A stretch of DNA of 60,839 bases from Chloroflexota bacterium (GCA_026707665.1 JAPOWK010000095.1:1-60839); one strand, 5' to 3'. Numbered from the stretch's first letter, positions 18,735-27,961 are shown. Made by a program: numbers and translations. The notes: generated by a model not told the origin, from the sequence alone.

Positions 18735-19208
18735 ATGCCGACTATCGGACAAGCGGCGCCCGACTTTGAGTTGCAAAATCAAGACGGGAAAACCGTTAGA
18801 CTCAGCGACTATCGCGGCCGACGTGTGATCATCTTCGCCTTCCCCAAAGCCAATACCATGGGCTGCAACAATCAGGCTTGTTCCTTCCGCGATGTCTTTC
18901 CCCAGATCGAATCGCATAGAGCCATCGTGCTCGGCGTCAGCTCGGATAGCGTCGAGGTGCTCGCGAGTTGGAAACGCCGCCAGAACCTGCAATACGATTT
19001 GCTCTCGGACCCCGATCACAGAATGCTGGATGCCTGGGACGCCTGGGGCTTCAAGCTCTTCATAATCAAATTGCCCATCTCGGCGACGCGCTCATATTGG
19101 GTGATTGATGAGCATGGCACGCTGGTTGATCAGCAGATCGGCGTTCGTCCCCAAGAGAGCGTCGACAAGGCGCTGGCTGCCGTCGAAGGGCTTAGCCTGG
19201 CCGGCTAG
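18735..19208 (+). CDS. Peroxiredoxin, PrxQ/BCP type (second copy)
   Basis: This 157-residue paralog of the protein at 12624-13085 shares the same opening (APDFELQNQDGKTVRLSDYRG) and ending (YWVIDEHGTLVDQQ). The active site is PKANTMGCNNQAC: the P...T..C peroxidatic motif is kept, and Thr after the Cys is replaced by Asn. The second Cys is again five residues on. GGAG lies 9 nt before the ATG. A TATACT at 18692-18697 is a possible -10 element with no good -35. It probably detoxifies peroxides with thioredoxin as reductant, as known for the family. Confidence 0.9.
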   Translation: MPTIGQAAPDFELQNQDGKTVRLSDYRGRRVIIFAFPKANTMGCNNQACSFRDVFPQIESHRAIVLGVSSDSVEVLASWKRRQNLQYDLLSDPDHRMLDAWDAWGFKLFIIKLPISATRSYWVIDEHGTLVDQQIGVRPQESVDKALAAVEGLSLAG

Positions 19209-19333
19209 CCCGCCTCTTCGCCGCACAGCAAATGGCGGCAGCGCTTTCAATGAAGGGAACGGGGCTGTTGTCGCTGGCGGCAGTCGATGTATCATACGGC
19301 GCGTTACCTGCCAAATGAGATTTGGAATCTACA

Positions 19334-20359
19334 ATGAAGCTCATCCTGATTGGATTCGGCGTCGTCGGTCAGGGATTCGCCGAGATCCTGCGCGATAAGG
19401 GGTCCGAACTCCAGCGCAAACACAACTTCACGGCCGAGATCGTCGGCGTAGTAACCGCCAGCAAAGGTTCGCTTTACCGCTCATCTGGGCTGGACATAAC
19501 GTCGCTTCTTGAGGCGGCGGAAGGCGGCAGCTTCGACGACTATCCCAGTCAGCCGGGCTTGAGACGGGACTTGGCCGCGAGTGAGATGATCGCTGCGCGC
19601 GAAGCCGATGCCCTGGTCGAAGTCAGCCCGACCAATCTGGAAACAGCTCAGCCTGCGCTCGAATATTGCCATCTGGCGCTGGACGCGGGCATGCACCTGG
19701 CGCTCGCCAACAAGGGACCAGTCGCCCTCGACTATGCCACTCTCCGGGAGAAGGCGCGTGACAAGAGCCTGCAGATGCGTTACGAAGCCACTGTCATGGC
19801 GGGCACGCCGACGATGCATCTGGCGGAAGACGCGCTCGCCGGCTGCGTGATTCGCTCTGCGCGCGGCATCCTCAACGGCACGACCAATTACATCCTGACG
19901 CAGATGGAAACGGGTATGTCCTACGATGACGCGCTGGCGCAAGCGCAGGAATTGGGATACGCCGAGACCGACCCAAGCGGCGATGTCGAGGGCTGGGATG
20001 CCGCCGGCAAACTTCTGATTCTCGGCAACGCCCTCTTTGGCAGAGGTTTTGCGCTGGCGGACTTGGAGGTCAGCGGCATCACGACAATCAGCGCAGGCGA
20101 TATCGCTGATGCCAAAGCGGCTGGGCAACGCTACAAGTTGATCGCCTCCGCGACGCCGGCCGGCGGCTCGGTGACGGCGACCCGCCTGCCCCTGGACGAC
20201 CCGCTGGCCAATGTCGCCGGCTCGACCAACGCGATCACGCTGGAAACCGATCTTATGGGCGATATCACCTTGATTGGCGCCGGCGCCGGCAAACTGGAGA
20301 CCGGCTACGCCATCCTGTCAGACTTAATGGCCATCGAACGGACCGCGCACCGACCTTGA
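19334..20359 (+). CDS. hom: Homoserine dehydrogenase
   Basis: The 341-residue enzyme begins MKLILIGFGVVGQGFAEIL, a GxGxxG Rossmann site for NAD(P). It continues with ALANKGPVALDY, the conserved Asn-Lys-Gly-Pro of homoserine dehydrogenases. GILNGTTNYILTQM and the substrate region YAETDPSGDVEGWDAAGKL carry the family's catalytic Asp and Lys. It lacks the C-terminal ACT regulatory domain, so it is the short form and probably not threonine-inhibited in the usual way. It reduces aspartate semialdehyde to homoserine for Thr and Met synthesis. It stands alone, with no thr genes beside it. ATG 19334 is preferred over TTG 19322. Confidence 0.93.
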   Translation: MKLILIGFGVVGQGFAEILRDKGSELQRKHNFTAEIVGVVTASKGSLYRSSGLDITSLLEAAEGGSFDDYPSQPGLRRDLAASEMIAAREADALVEVSPTNLETAQPALEYCHLALDAGMHLALANKGPVALDYATLREKARDKSLQMRYEATVMAGTPTMHLAEDALAGCVIRSARGILNGTTNYILTQMETGMSYDDALAQAQELGYAETDPSGDVEGWDAAGKLLILGNALFGRGFALADLEVSGITTISAGDIADAKAAGQRYKLIASATPAGGSVTATRLPLDDPLANVAGSTNAITLETDLMGDITLIGAGAGKLETGYAILSDLMAIERTAHRP

Positions 20360-20421
20360 ATGCCCAGCGCAACTCGCTTGTAAATCCTTCGTAAACAAAG
20401 ATATGCGAGCGAAGTCGCCTT

Positions 20422-20451
20422 TTGAAATTCCGTTCTGAACTATGTTATACT
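20422..20451 (+). promoter_or_regulatory. Sigma-70-like promoter of pspA
   Basis: TTGAAA (20422-20427) and TATACT (20446-20451) are separated by 18 bp, 53 bp before the ATG of the PspA gene. GAGGGA lies 10 nt before that ATG. Confidence 0.6.
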
Positions 20452-20503
20452 GGCGGCAACCCGCGGCGCGCCTAGTCAAGCTCAATTGAGGGATAATCCG
20501 AAC

Positions 20504-21184
20504 ATGCCATCCATTTTACAGAAGGTCCAAACGCTCTTTAGTGCCAACCTGCACGGCATGATTGACCGTGCGTTGGAAACCAATTCGCTGAAGGTCATGG
20601 ATGAATACATCCGGCAGGTCGAGCGCAACCTGGAAGCGCTTGAAGATTCCGCGGCGACCGTCGGCGGTTCGGTGCGCACCCTGAAACGCAAATATGAAGA
20701 ATTCTCCAATCAGTCGGACAAGCTGGACCGGGATATCGACACGCTGATTCTGCGCGGCAAGGATGATCTGGCGGCGGCGGCGCAAGCGGAACTCAACACC
20801 AAGCAGGAACTGGCGCAGGAATACTTCGAGCAATGGCAGGCGCAGGAAGAGCAGTATCAAGGCATGCTGAATATGCGCCTGAAGCTAGAGGGCCGCTTGA
20901 CCACGATTAAGCAGGAACGCGAAAAGATGCGCTCGCTGCTCGAATTGGCGGAAACCAAGAAGGTGATGACCAAGACTCTGAAGAGTATGGACAAGCTTGA
21001 TACTTCCGGCGACCAGGAGATCGACAGCTTGCTGGACTCCATCTATTCGCAGATTGACAAGGAAGACGCGCGCGCCGAACTGGCCAGCCGCAAATTGTCC
21101 GACCAGATCGAGGATACTGTGGGGATCGGCCAAGTCGAGCTGCAACTGGAGGAGCGCCGTCAGCGTCTTCTGGGCGCCGACTAA
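20504..21184 (+). CDS. pspA: PspA/IM30 family membrane-stress protein
   Basis: The 226-residue protein is almost entirely coiled coil. The N-terminal SILQKVQTLFSANLHGMIDRALE is the amphipathic helix and first segment of PspA/Vipp1, and MDEYIRQVERNLEALEDS follows. The family forms ESCRT-III-like rings that protect the inner membrane. ATG 20504 was chosen over TTG 20486 because of the GAGGGA site and the family's usual N-terminus. It lies 66 bp upstream of a two-helix membrane coiled-coil protein, a likely partner. No PspF-type regulator is present; a sigma-70 promoter precedes it. Confidence 0.88.
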   Translation: MPSILQKVQTLFSANLHGMIDRALETNSLKVMDEYIRQVERNLEALEDSAATVGGSVRTLKRKYEEFSNQSDKLDRDIDTLILRGKDDLAAAAQAELNTKQELAQEYFEQWQAQEEQYQGMLNMRLKLEGRLTTIKQEREKMRSLLELAETKKVMTKTLKSMDKLDTSGDQEIDSLLDSIYSQIDKEDARAELASRKLSDQIEDTVGIGQVELQLEERRQRLLGAD

Positions 21185-21250
21185 GCCAATCCGATCTTAG
21201 CTCGCGTTTGGAACCGAAATCCTGATTCCATCTAAAGGACCAACGAAAAC

Positions 21251-22231
21251 ATGACGGTGAATAGCGAAGCGCGGCAGAAGGTCTTTGGCACACTTCTGGC
21301 AAATGCGCTGCTGCGTTGGGAAACTCTCGTCACGCTCATGGTGACGCTCATACTGTTTCTTTTCGTCGGCAATGTCAGCCTGCCCTTTATCGAGTGGCAG
21401 CCCTGGTTCTGGCTGGTTCTTGGCGGTTTAGCCGAGACGGTGCTGGTCGCGTCCACGCTGGCTGATCCGGAAGCGACCGAACAGGCTCTGGCTGAGGATT
21501 TCGAACGCGAGTATGACCTGAGGAACATCCGCAACCGCGTCTCGCGCGAGCGGCTACGCGACGCCTTTGAGTATCGCCGCAATATGCTCAAGCTCGCGGA
21601 TGCCGCGCGCGGCGCCATGCGAACGCGCAAACGCACTCTCATCAGCGACATCAATGACTGGATCGCCCACATGTACAATCTGGCGAACCGCATTGACTAC
21701 TTTGAGGATAACGACTTGGCCGCCCGCGACTTGCAGCAGGTGCCGCGCAAAATCGCCAAAGTCAAAAATCTTATCAAGAATGACAAGAATGAGCAAACGC
21801 GCCGTGACCGCCTCTTGCAGCTGGAATTGCTGCAGAAGCAGCTAATGAGCCTCGAAGCGAGCGCCCGCACCATCAAGCGCGCCGAAATCCACCTGGAAAG
21901 CACCTTGTCGGCTTTGGGCACGGTATACGCCCAAATGTCGCTGCTGGGCACAAAAGACACTGGCAGCACCCGCGGTCAACGCCTCAGCATCGAAATCAAG
22001 GACGAGATCGACAAACTGCAAGACACCATCGACGCCATGGACGAAGTGCAGTTCTACAGCCAACAGTTCAACGACGATTACCTGAGCGCCATTGAAGAGA
22101 TCGACGCCAACGATAGCCACGACCGCGCTGAACAGATGACGCGTCAACGACTGTCAGCAGAATTAGAGGGCGATCTCGACGAGTTGGCAGCGACCGAAGC
22201 CGACGAGACCCAGTTGCAAAGCCAGCGCTAG
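21251..22231 (+). CDS. Two-helix membrane protein with long cytoplasmic coiled coil
   Basis: Two hydrophobic helices (about residues 22-40 and 48-66) sit at the N-terminus. They are followed by some 260 residues of charged helical sequence, with heptad-like stretches such as RDRLLQLELLQKQLMSLEASARTIKRAEIHLESTLSALG. No enzymatic motif is visible. Just downstream of pspA in the same direction, it may anchor PspA or sense membrane stress; that is inference from position and shape. An AAAGGA site lies 11 nt before the ATG. I do not recognise a named family. Confidence 0.6.
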   Translation: MTVNSEARQKVFGTLLANALLRWETLVTLMVTLILFLFVGNVSLPFIEWQPWFWLVLGGLAETVLVASTLADPEATEQALAEDFEREYDLRNIRNRVSRERLRDAFEYRRNMLKLADAARGAMRTRKRTLISDINDWIAHMYNLANRIDYFEDNDLAARDLQQVPRKIAKVKNLIKNDKNEQTRRDRLLQLELLQKQLMSLEASARTIKRAEIHLESTLSALGTVYAQMSLLGTKDTGSTRGQRLSIEIKDEIDKLQDTIDAMDEVQFYSQQFNDDYLSAIEEIDANDSHDRAEQMTRQRLSAELEGDLDELAATEADETQLQSQR

Positions 22232-22348
22232 CGCCGAGCTTATCCGCCCAGCAAACCATCCTAAATTGCATCAGTTGAGAAACCGTTTATCGCCGCCGCG
22301 TTTGCGACTATGATTTGACTTTGTCAATGCAACCTTAAGGAGAGTGCT

Positions 22349-22732
22349 ATGTCCGTGATCAATTGGTTCGAGGTTCCGGTGGCAGACTTTGAGCGCGCCC
22401 GCCAGTTCTACGAAACAGTCATAGGCGCCAAGCTGTTCGTCAACGACCAGCGCGAGACGATGGGCAGCATGCTCGGCGTTTTCCCCCATGACGGGCAGGT
22501 TGGCGGCTGCCTGGTCCACAATCCGCAATACGGTTATACGCCCTCAACGGAAGGCACTCTCGTCTACTTCACCATCAGCGGGGACCTGGACGCCGCTCTG
22601 GCGCGCGTGCCGGGCGCCGGGGGCGAGGTGCTGCTGCCCAAGACGGCGCTGGGCGAAAACGCCGGCGGCGGCTTCGTCGGCTGGGTACGCGACACCGAGG
22701 GCAATAAGGTGGGCTTCTACTCGAACGAATAA
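22349..22732 (+). CDS. VOC (glyoxalase/bleomycin-resistance fold) protein
   Basis: This 127-residue protein has the two-module VOC fold. MSVINWFEVPVADFERARQFYETVIG opens the first module, and VYFTISGDLDAALARV to GFVGWVRDTEGNKVGFYSNE forms the second. The Glu in the N-terminal strand (WFEVPV) and the terminal GNKVGFYS strand are typical of the YCII/PhnB-like single-domain members. Substrate cannot be read from the sequence. An AAGGAGAG site lies 6 nt before the ATG. It converges with the ABC permease gene, with only four bases between the stops. Confidence 0.8.
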   Translation: MSVINWFEVPVADFERARQFYETVIGAKLFVNDQRETMGSMLGVFPHDGQVGGCLVHNPQYGYTPSTEGTLVYFTISGDLDAALARVPGAGGEVLLPKTALGENAGGGFVGWVRDTEGNKVGFYSNE

Positions 22733-22736
22733 GCGC

Positions 22737-23741
22737 CTAATCGAAGGACTCGACGATAGGCTCGCGTTTTTTCTTGCCGGGGACCAAAGCCTGCAATCGC
22801 CGCACCAGTCGCGGTGTTTCGCGCTCGATATTGATGGTGTCCTCCAGCAAGTTGACCAAGGTCGAAGCGAGGATCACCAGTGTCAAGTATATGTAAGCTG
22901 TCACCGCATAAGTCTCGACATAGCGAAATGACCGCCCTGAAGACAGTTTTGCAATCTGGGTGACATCGCGAATGCCGAGGAAAGCCAGCAACGACGAATC
23001 CTTGATCATCGCTACGAAGTCGTTTCCCAGCGGCGGCAGCACATTGCGAAAGGCTTGCGGCAATACGATTGATCTCATCGTCTGCCAGTAGGTCATGCCG
23101 ACGGAATAAGCCGCCTCAAACTGCCCCTTGGGAATCGACTGTATTCCCGCTCGAATCGTCTCCGACATGTAGGCGCCATAGGTCGCGCCCAGGGCGACGA
23201 TCGCCGTCATCGGCGAGCTGCCGCGCCAGATTATATCGGGGATGGCTGGATCACCCAGCGCGTCCCGGATGCCGACCAGCACAGCGTCATTCAGCACATC
23301 TCGTATGGCGGGCACGATGATGAAGGCGGTCACCAACAGCACAATGAGTATCGGGATGCCGCGCATCACGTTGACATAAACGGTACAAATATTGAACAAG
23401 CCAATACGCAAAACGCGCAAGACTCCCCGTCTCAATGTCTGGCGCGATTGCGGAGGATCGGGCGGATTCGAGCGTATGATGCCGACGATAACCGCAATGA
23501 ACAGCGCGGTCGCGTAAGAAGTGGCGCTGACGAAAAGCGTCATGATCACGCCTTCCACCAACTGCCCGAATATGTTGAAGTAAACCGAATTGGTAAGAAT
23601 GCTAATGGCGAGCAAGACGCCGAGAATCACCAAAAACAAGAACCAATAGGGAAATGTATACAGGCGAGCGTATCGCATCGCCCGGCCTCGAGACTCGGCG
23701 ATTATCTCATCCAGGTTGGATTCCCTATCCGACGCCGACAT
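22737..23741 (-). CDS. Polar amino-acid ABC transporter permease
   Basis: This HisM/GlnP-type inner-membrane permease has the cytoplasmic EAA loop GQFEAAYSVGMTYWQTMRSIVLPQAFRNVLPPLGNDF, the docking site for the ATPase. At 334 residues it is longer than the usual 220-250; the extra sequence lies before and between the first helices. It follows the binding-protein gene on the same strand after 108 bp, and AGGGGTG lies 6 nt before its ATG. No ATPase gene is in the window, so it must be supplied from elsewhere. Confidence 0.88.
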   Translation of the reverse strand: MSASDRESNLDEIIAESRGRAMRYARLYTFPYWFLFLVILGVLLAISILTNSVYFNIFGQLVEGVIMTLFVSATSYATALFIAVIVGIIRSNPPDPPQSRQTLRRGVLRVLRIGLFNICTVYVNVMRGIPILIVLLVTAFIIVPAIRDVLNDAVLVGIRDALGDPAIPDIIWRGSSPMTAIVALGATYGAYMSETIRAGIQSIPKGQFEAAYSVGMTYWQTMRSIVLPQAFRNVLPPLGNDFVAMIKDSSLLAFLGIRDVTQIAKLSSGRSFRYVETYAVTAYIYLTLVILASTLVNLLEDTINIERETPRLVRRLQALVPGKKKREPIVESFD

Positions 23742-23849
23742 GATTCACCCCTGGCCGACTATTTCGCGCAAATGGAAAGTGGGACAGGGCTACCCCCGTC
23801 CCACTGCGTCGCTCTTCAAATCGCAGCGTGGCGCTCGCTTGCGGACCGC

Positions 23850-25337
23850 TCAAGCATCCGCGCCGAACCACTTGTCGTTGATGGCTTGCAGCCGGCCGTC
23901 CGCCATGATGACTTCCAGCGCCGCGTCAAATGGTTCGACCAGGTCCGAACCCTGCGGATAGATGAAACCCAGCTGTTCCTTGGTGAGTTCATCAGGCAAC
24001 AGCTTGATCTTGTCCGCGTTCAGCCCGGTATAGCCTTGGCCCGCGACGTCATCAATGACGACGCCGTCAACATCGCCGCTGATCAGCGCCTGTACCGCAA
24101 AGCCAAACTCGCTGTAAGCAACGATGCGGTCTTCGCCGACCAAGCCCGACGCCGCCTCGAAATTCGTCGTCGCCACTTGTACGCCGATGATGAAATCGCC
24201 GGCGACGAATTCCTCCGCATTGGCGAAACGATCTTCGTCAACGCGCACCATGAACTTCTGCGACAGATCTATGTAGCCAATCGAATAATCGACGATCTGC
24301 GCCCGCTCTTCGGTGATCGTGATGCCGTCTGCCGCCATATCGTACTCGCCATTGGAGACGGCGACGATCATGCCTTCCCAACTGGTTTCAATCCAATCGA
24401 GGGCGCAGTTCAGCAGCTCGCAGATTAAGCCGAGCGTATCATAGTCCCAGCCAACCGCTTCGCCTGTCTCCTCATCTATCACGTTGAAGGGCATGTAGGC
24501 ATTTTCGACAGCTACAGTGACCACACGCCCGCCCAAGTCGGGCAGCGCCATGTCCGCTTCCTCTTCGCTGCCAAACCATTTGTCGTTGATAGCTTGCAAC
24601 CGGCCGTCCGCCATGATGACTTCCAGCGCGGCGTTGAACGGCTCAACCAGGTCCGATCCTTGCGGATAGATGAAGCCAAGCTGCTCTTTGGTGAGTTCGT
24701 CTGGCAACAGCTTGATCTTGTCCGCGTTCAGCCCGGTATAGCCTTGGCCCGCGACGTCGTCGATGACTACCCCGTCAACATCGCCGCTGATCAGCGCCTG
24801 TACCGCGAAGCCGAATTCGCTATAAGCAACGATGCGATCTTCGCCAACCAAGCCCGACGCCGCCTCGAAATTCGTCGTCGCCACTTGTACGCCAATGATG
24901 AAATCACCAGCGACGAATTCTTCCGCATTGGCGAAACGATCTTCATCAACGCGCACCATAAACTTCTGCGACAGATCAATATAACCAATCGAGTAATCGA
25001 CGATCTGCGCTCGCTCTTCCGTGATCGTGATGCCGTCAGCCGCCATATCGTACTCGCCATTGGAAACGGCGACGATCATGCCTTCCCAACTGGTTTCAAT
25101 CCAATCGAGCGCGCAGTTCAGCAACTCACAGATGAGACCCAGCGTATCATAGTCCCAGCCAACTGCTTCGCCCGTTTCTTCATCGATGACGTTAAAGGGC
25201 ATATACGCGTTCTCCACCGCCACCGTCACCGTGCGGCCGCCGAGATCGGGCAAGTGGCCGTCTGCTGAAACGGCGGCAAATGGCGCCACCAGCAGCAGCA
25301 ATGCGAACAGTATTATGAAGCTCTTAACAGCTCTCAT
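23850..25337 (-). CDS. Amino-acid ABC substrate-binding protein with two near-identical SBP domains
   Basis: A signal peptide (residues 1-25) is followed by two copies of a family-3 solute-binding domain, about residues 29-255 and 265-493. Each runs LPDLGGR...TVAVENAYMPF to INDKWFG. I see only a few amino-acid differences (GRT/GRV, PFN/PFD and the C-terminal tail), while the DNA copies differ at dozens of silent sites. The short linker is SEEEADMA. Family-3 proteins bind polar amino acids and deliver them to the permease, whose gene follows. Two binding domains on one chain could raise capture efficiency. GGGAGG lies 7 nt before the ATG. No lipobox is evident. Confidence 0.9.
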   Translation of the reverse strand: MRAVKSFIILFALLLLVAPFAAVSADGHLPDLGGRTVTVAVENAYMPFNVIDEETGEAVGWDYDTLGLICELLNCALDWIETSWEGMIVAVSNGEYDMAADGITITEERAQIVDYSIGYIDLSQKFMVRVDEDRFANAEEFVAGDFIIGVQVATTNFEAASGLVGEDRIVAYSEFGFAVQALISGDVDGVVIDDVAGQGYTGLNADKIKLLPDELTKEQLGFIYPQGSDLVEPFNAALEVIMADGRLQAINDKWFGSEEEADMALPDLGGRVVTVAVENAYMPFNVIDEETGEAVGWDYDTLGLICELLNCALDWIETSWEGMIVAVSNGEYDMAADGITITEERAQIVDYSIGYIDLSQKFMVRVDEDRFANAEEFVAGDFIIGVQVATTNFEAASGLVGEDRIVAYSEFGFAVQALISGDVDGVVIDDVAGQGYTGLNADKIKLLPDELTKEQLGFIYPQGSDLVEPFDAALEVIMADGRLQAINDKWFGADA

Positions 25338-25567
25338 TTATAGCCTCCCACGTTTGACGTCTTTGCTTTTGGTCGAGAATATCAACCGTAATCATTCTAA
25401 CACCGATTTAGCCGATGTCCTAGAATCCCGCTCAAATCAAACAGCTTCGAAGGTGAACTGCGGTCAGCGGATGTTGCGCCGGAATGGGTCTCGCAAGCTT
25501 TGTTCATTCTGTGTCTACAACTTTTTGCAATTTCGGGGTACTTTCTGGATGATCATAGAGGAAGACT

Positions 25568-26713
25568 ATGACTGTCTCGCATTGGCAACGTGCTGAACAG
25601 AAAGAACGCGAAATCGACTTCCTGGTGGTTGGCGCCGGTCTGGCCGGCGGCGCGGCCGCCTATTTCGCCAAGCAAGTCCACGGCCGCGATGTGGTCGTCA
25701 CCGATGCGCGAGACGTCGGGCTGGGCGCCAGCGGACGCAATGCCGGCTTCATGATCAGCGGCCTCGACACCTATTATCACCGCGCGATTGAAGAATACGG
25801 CCATGATGCCGCGCGCGAAGTCTGGGATATGTCGCGCCGCAGCTTCAGTCACTGGCGCGAGTTCATATCGAACAGCGCCTTCGATGTGCCGATCGACAAC
25901 AGCGGCTCTCTGCTGCTCGCGGAAACTCCCGAAGAAGCGAAGGAGCTGGAACTGGCCGCCCGCGCCCTCTCGGCTGATCGGATTGACATCGAATACTATA
26001 GCCGCGATCCACTGGGGCGCGGTTATTGCGCCGCCATTGAGCAGCCGCTGGATGCCGGCGTGCAGCCCTACTTGCTGGCGAAGACGGTCATGGCGCAGAG
26101 CGGCGCCGAACTCATCGCCAATAATGAACTGTATCGCCTGGAAGAAGACAACGGCGCCGTGCGCGTTCACACGCAGAAATTCCTGTTCAAAGCGCGTTAT
26201 GTCATGCTTTGCACCAACGCCTATTCGCCGATGATTGATCCCTACTTCGTCGGCAAGGTCCTGCCGATGCGGGCGCAATGCCTGGTGACCGAGCCGCTGG
26301 ATCACGTTCCCGTTCCCTATTGCGGTTACAGTGACTATGGCTACATGTATTACAGATCAACCTTTGACGGGCGTTTCCTGCTCGGTGGCGGGCGCAAGCA
26401 GCATCAGAGCGAAGAGAACGACACCACGGAAGACCGGCTCAATCCCAAGGTGCATGCCTTCCTGGATCGCTATCTGGCCAAGTATTTCCCCGATGTGAAG
26501 GCGCCGGTGGCGCACCGCTGGAGCGGGATCATGGGCTTCAGCTGCGATGGGCTGCCCTTGGTCGGGTCCCTGCCGCTTATGCCCCGCGTCGGTTTTGCCG
26601 TCGGTTACACCGGTCACGGCCTGGCGCTGGCCGCCGCCTCCGCCGAGCGCGCGGTGGACAAACTGCTCCATGGTGTCTCGGCCGGCGCGGTCGATGTCGC
26701 GCGCTTTGGTTAG
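25568..26713 (+). CDS. DAO-family FAD-dependent amino-acid/amine oxidoreductase
   Basis: FLVVGAGLAGGAAAYFA (about residues 18-34) is the FAD-binding GxGxxG motif, followed by GLGASGRNAGFM, typical of the glycine/D-amino-acid oxidase family (DadA, sarcosine oxidase). The C-terminal GFSCDGLPLVGSLP and GYTGHGLALAAASAERAVD close the FAD site. It oxidatively deaminates an amino acid or secondary amine; the exact substrate is open. It is divergent from the amino-acid binding protein, which suggests use of the imported compound. GAGGAAG lies 5-6 nt before the ATG. Confidence 0.85.
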   Translation: MTVSHWQRAEQKEREIDFLVVGAGLAGGAAAYFAKQVHGRDVVVTDARDVGLGASGRNAGFMISGLDTYYHRAIEEYGHDAAREVWDMSRRSFSHWREFISNSAFDVPIDNSGSLLLAETPEEAKELELAARALSADRIDIEYYSRDPLGRGYCAAIEQPLDAGVQPYLLAKTVMAQSGAELIANNELYRLEEDNGAVRVHTQKFLFKARYVMLCTNAYSPMIDPYFVGKVLPMRAQCLVTEPLDHVPVPYCGYSDYGYMYYRSTFDGRFLLGGGRKQHQSEENDTTEDRLNPKVHAFLDRYLAKYFPDVKAPVAHRWSGIMGFSCDGLPLVGSLPLMPRVGFAVGYTGHGLALAAASAERAVDKLLHGVSAGAVDVARFG

Positions 26714-26722
26714 CGCCCGGCA

Positions 26723-27871
26723 TTACCACTCGGCGATGGAACCGTCTACTCGGCGCGTGATGGGATTCCGCCAGCGGAAACTGTGATCGGAAGCGGCGCG
26801 AATCTTTTCCTCGTCCAGCGCGATGCCCAAACCGGGCGCCGTCGGCACTTTGACATAGCCGTCTTCGTAATGAAACACCGATGGGTCCGCCAGGTAATCG
26901 AGCAGGTCGGCCGTCTTGTTGTAGTGAATGCCGAGGCTCTGCTCTTGAATCAAGGCGTTGTAGGCAATCGCATCCACCTGAATGCAAGAGGCTAGCGCGA
27001 TCGGCCCCAGCGGGCAATGCGGCGCCAGCGCGACATCGTAGGCTTCCGCCATCGCCGCAATGCGAAGCACCTCGGAGATGCCTCCGGCATGCGACACATC
27101 GGGCTGTATGATATCGACGCTGCCTTCCGCCAGGATCGTCTTGAAATCCCAGCGCGAATACATGCGTTCGCCTGTGGCTATCGGGACTGAGGTAGATCGC
27201 TTGAGATCGAGCAGCGCCTCATTGTGCATCGGCAGGATCGGCTCCTCCACGAACATCAGGTGATAGGGCTCCAGCTCGCGAATCAGCATCTTCGCCATCG
27301 GTTTATGCACTTTGCCGTGAAAGTCGACCGCGATGCTGAAGTCGTTCCCCACTTGCGCCCGCACCGCCGCCACCCGCGCAACCGCCTCGTCAATGTGCTG
27401 GAAGGTATCCATATAATGAACAGTGTTCACCGCGCCCATCTTGATCGCGCCCAAGCCGTCGTCCTTGCGCTGCTGCGCCTGCGCGGCGACGTCTTCCGGT
27501 CTCTCACCGCTGATGCCGGCGTAGATCTGCACGCGCTCGCGCACTTTGCCGCCGAGCAAATCATAGATCGGCAGCCCGTGAACTTTGCCCTTGATATCCC
27601 AAAGCGCCTGATTGACCCCCGCGATTGCGCTCATCATCACCGGACCGCCGCGATAGAAGCGCGCGCGGAACAGCGTCTGCCAGATGTCCTCAATCTGGCG
27701 CGGATCACGCCCGATGAGAAAGTCAGCCATATCCTCCACAGCGCCGCGAACGGTGCCCGCCTGCCCTTCGACGATCGGCTCGCCCCAGCCTTCGTAGCCA
27801 TCATCTGTTGTTACCTTCAGAAATAGCCAACGGGGCGGGACAGTGAAGAGTTCCAGGGTCGCTATTTTCAT
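26723..27871 (-). CDS. dgoD: D-galactonate dehydratase-like enolase-superfamily enzyme
   Basis: The 382-residue protein belongs to the mandelate racemase/enolase superfamily. Metal ligands are visible as AVDFH (Asp), FVEEP (Glu) and IATGE (Glu). PDVSHAGGISE and APHCPLGP supply the histidines typical of galactonate dehydratase. The N-terminal KVTTDDGYEGWGEPIVEGQA capping domain also fits. It would convert D-galactonate to 2-keto-3-deoxygalactonate. No other sugar-acid genes are adjacent, so a related acid sugar is possible. It converges with the DAO gene, nine bases apart. Confidence 0.85.
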   Translation of the reverse strand: MKIATLELFTVPPRWLFLKVTTDDGYEGWGEPIVEGQAGTVRGAVEDMADFLIGRDPRQIEDIWQTLFRARFYRGGPVMMSAIAGVNQALWDIKGKVHGLPIYDLLGGKVRERVQIYAGISGERPEDVAAQAQQRKDDGLGAIKMGAVNTVHYMDTFQHIDEAVARVAAVRAQVGNDFSIAVDFHGKVHKPMAKMLIRELEPYHLMFVEEPILPMHNEALLDLKRSTSVPIATGERMYSRWDFKTILAEGSVDIIQPDVSHAGGISEVLRIAAMAEAYDVALAPHCPLGPIALASCIQVDAIAYNALIQEQSLGIHYNKTADLLDYLADPSVFHYEDGYVKVPTAPGLGIALDEEKIRAASDHSFRWRNPITRRVDGSIAEW

Positions 27872-27912
27872 TTAGCATCTCCATTTTCAAATGCCGGAAA
27901 CCGCAAATCCAT

Positions 27913-27918
27913 TATAAT
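27913..27918 (+). promoter_or_regulatory. Consensus -10 element (TATAAT) upstream of the antiporter gene
   Basis: A perfect TATAAT lies 44 bp before TTG 27962; no good -35 is seen at 16-18 bp. It overlaps an in-frame ATG (27917), which argues against that ATG as the start. Confidence 0.5.
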
Positions 27919-27961
27919 GCTATGCGAGACGGCAAGAACAAGTGGAGAAAGGCAATCACCG

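Noticed and set aside
23448..24428. Plus-strand open frame (326 aa) over the ABC permease and binding-protein genes
   Set aside because: Spans two well-supported genes on the opposite strand; shadow frame.
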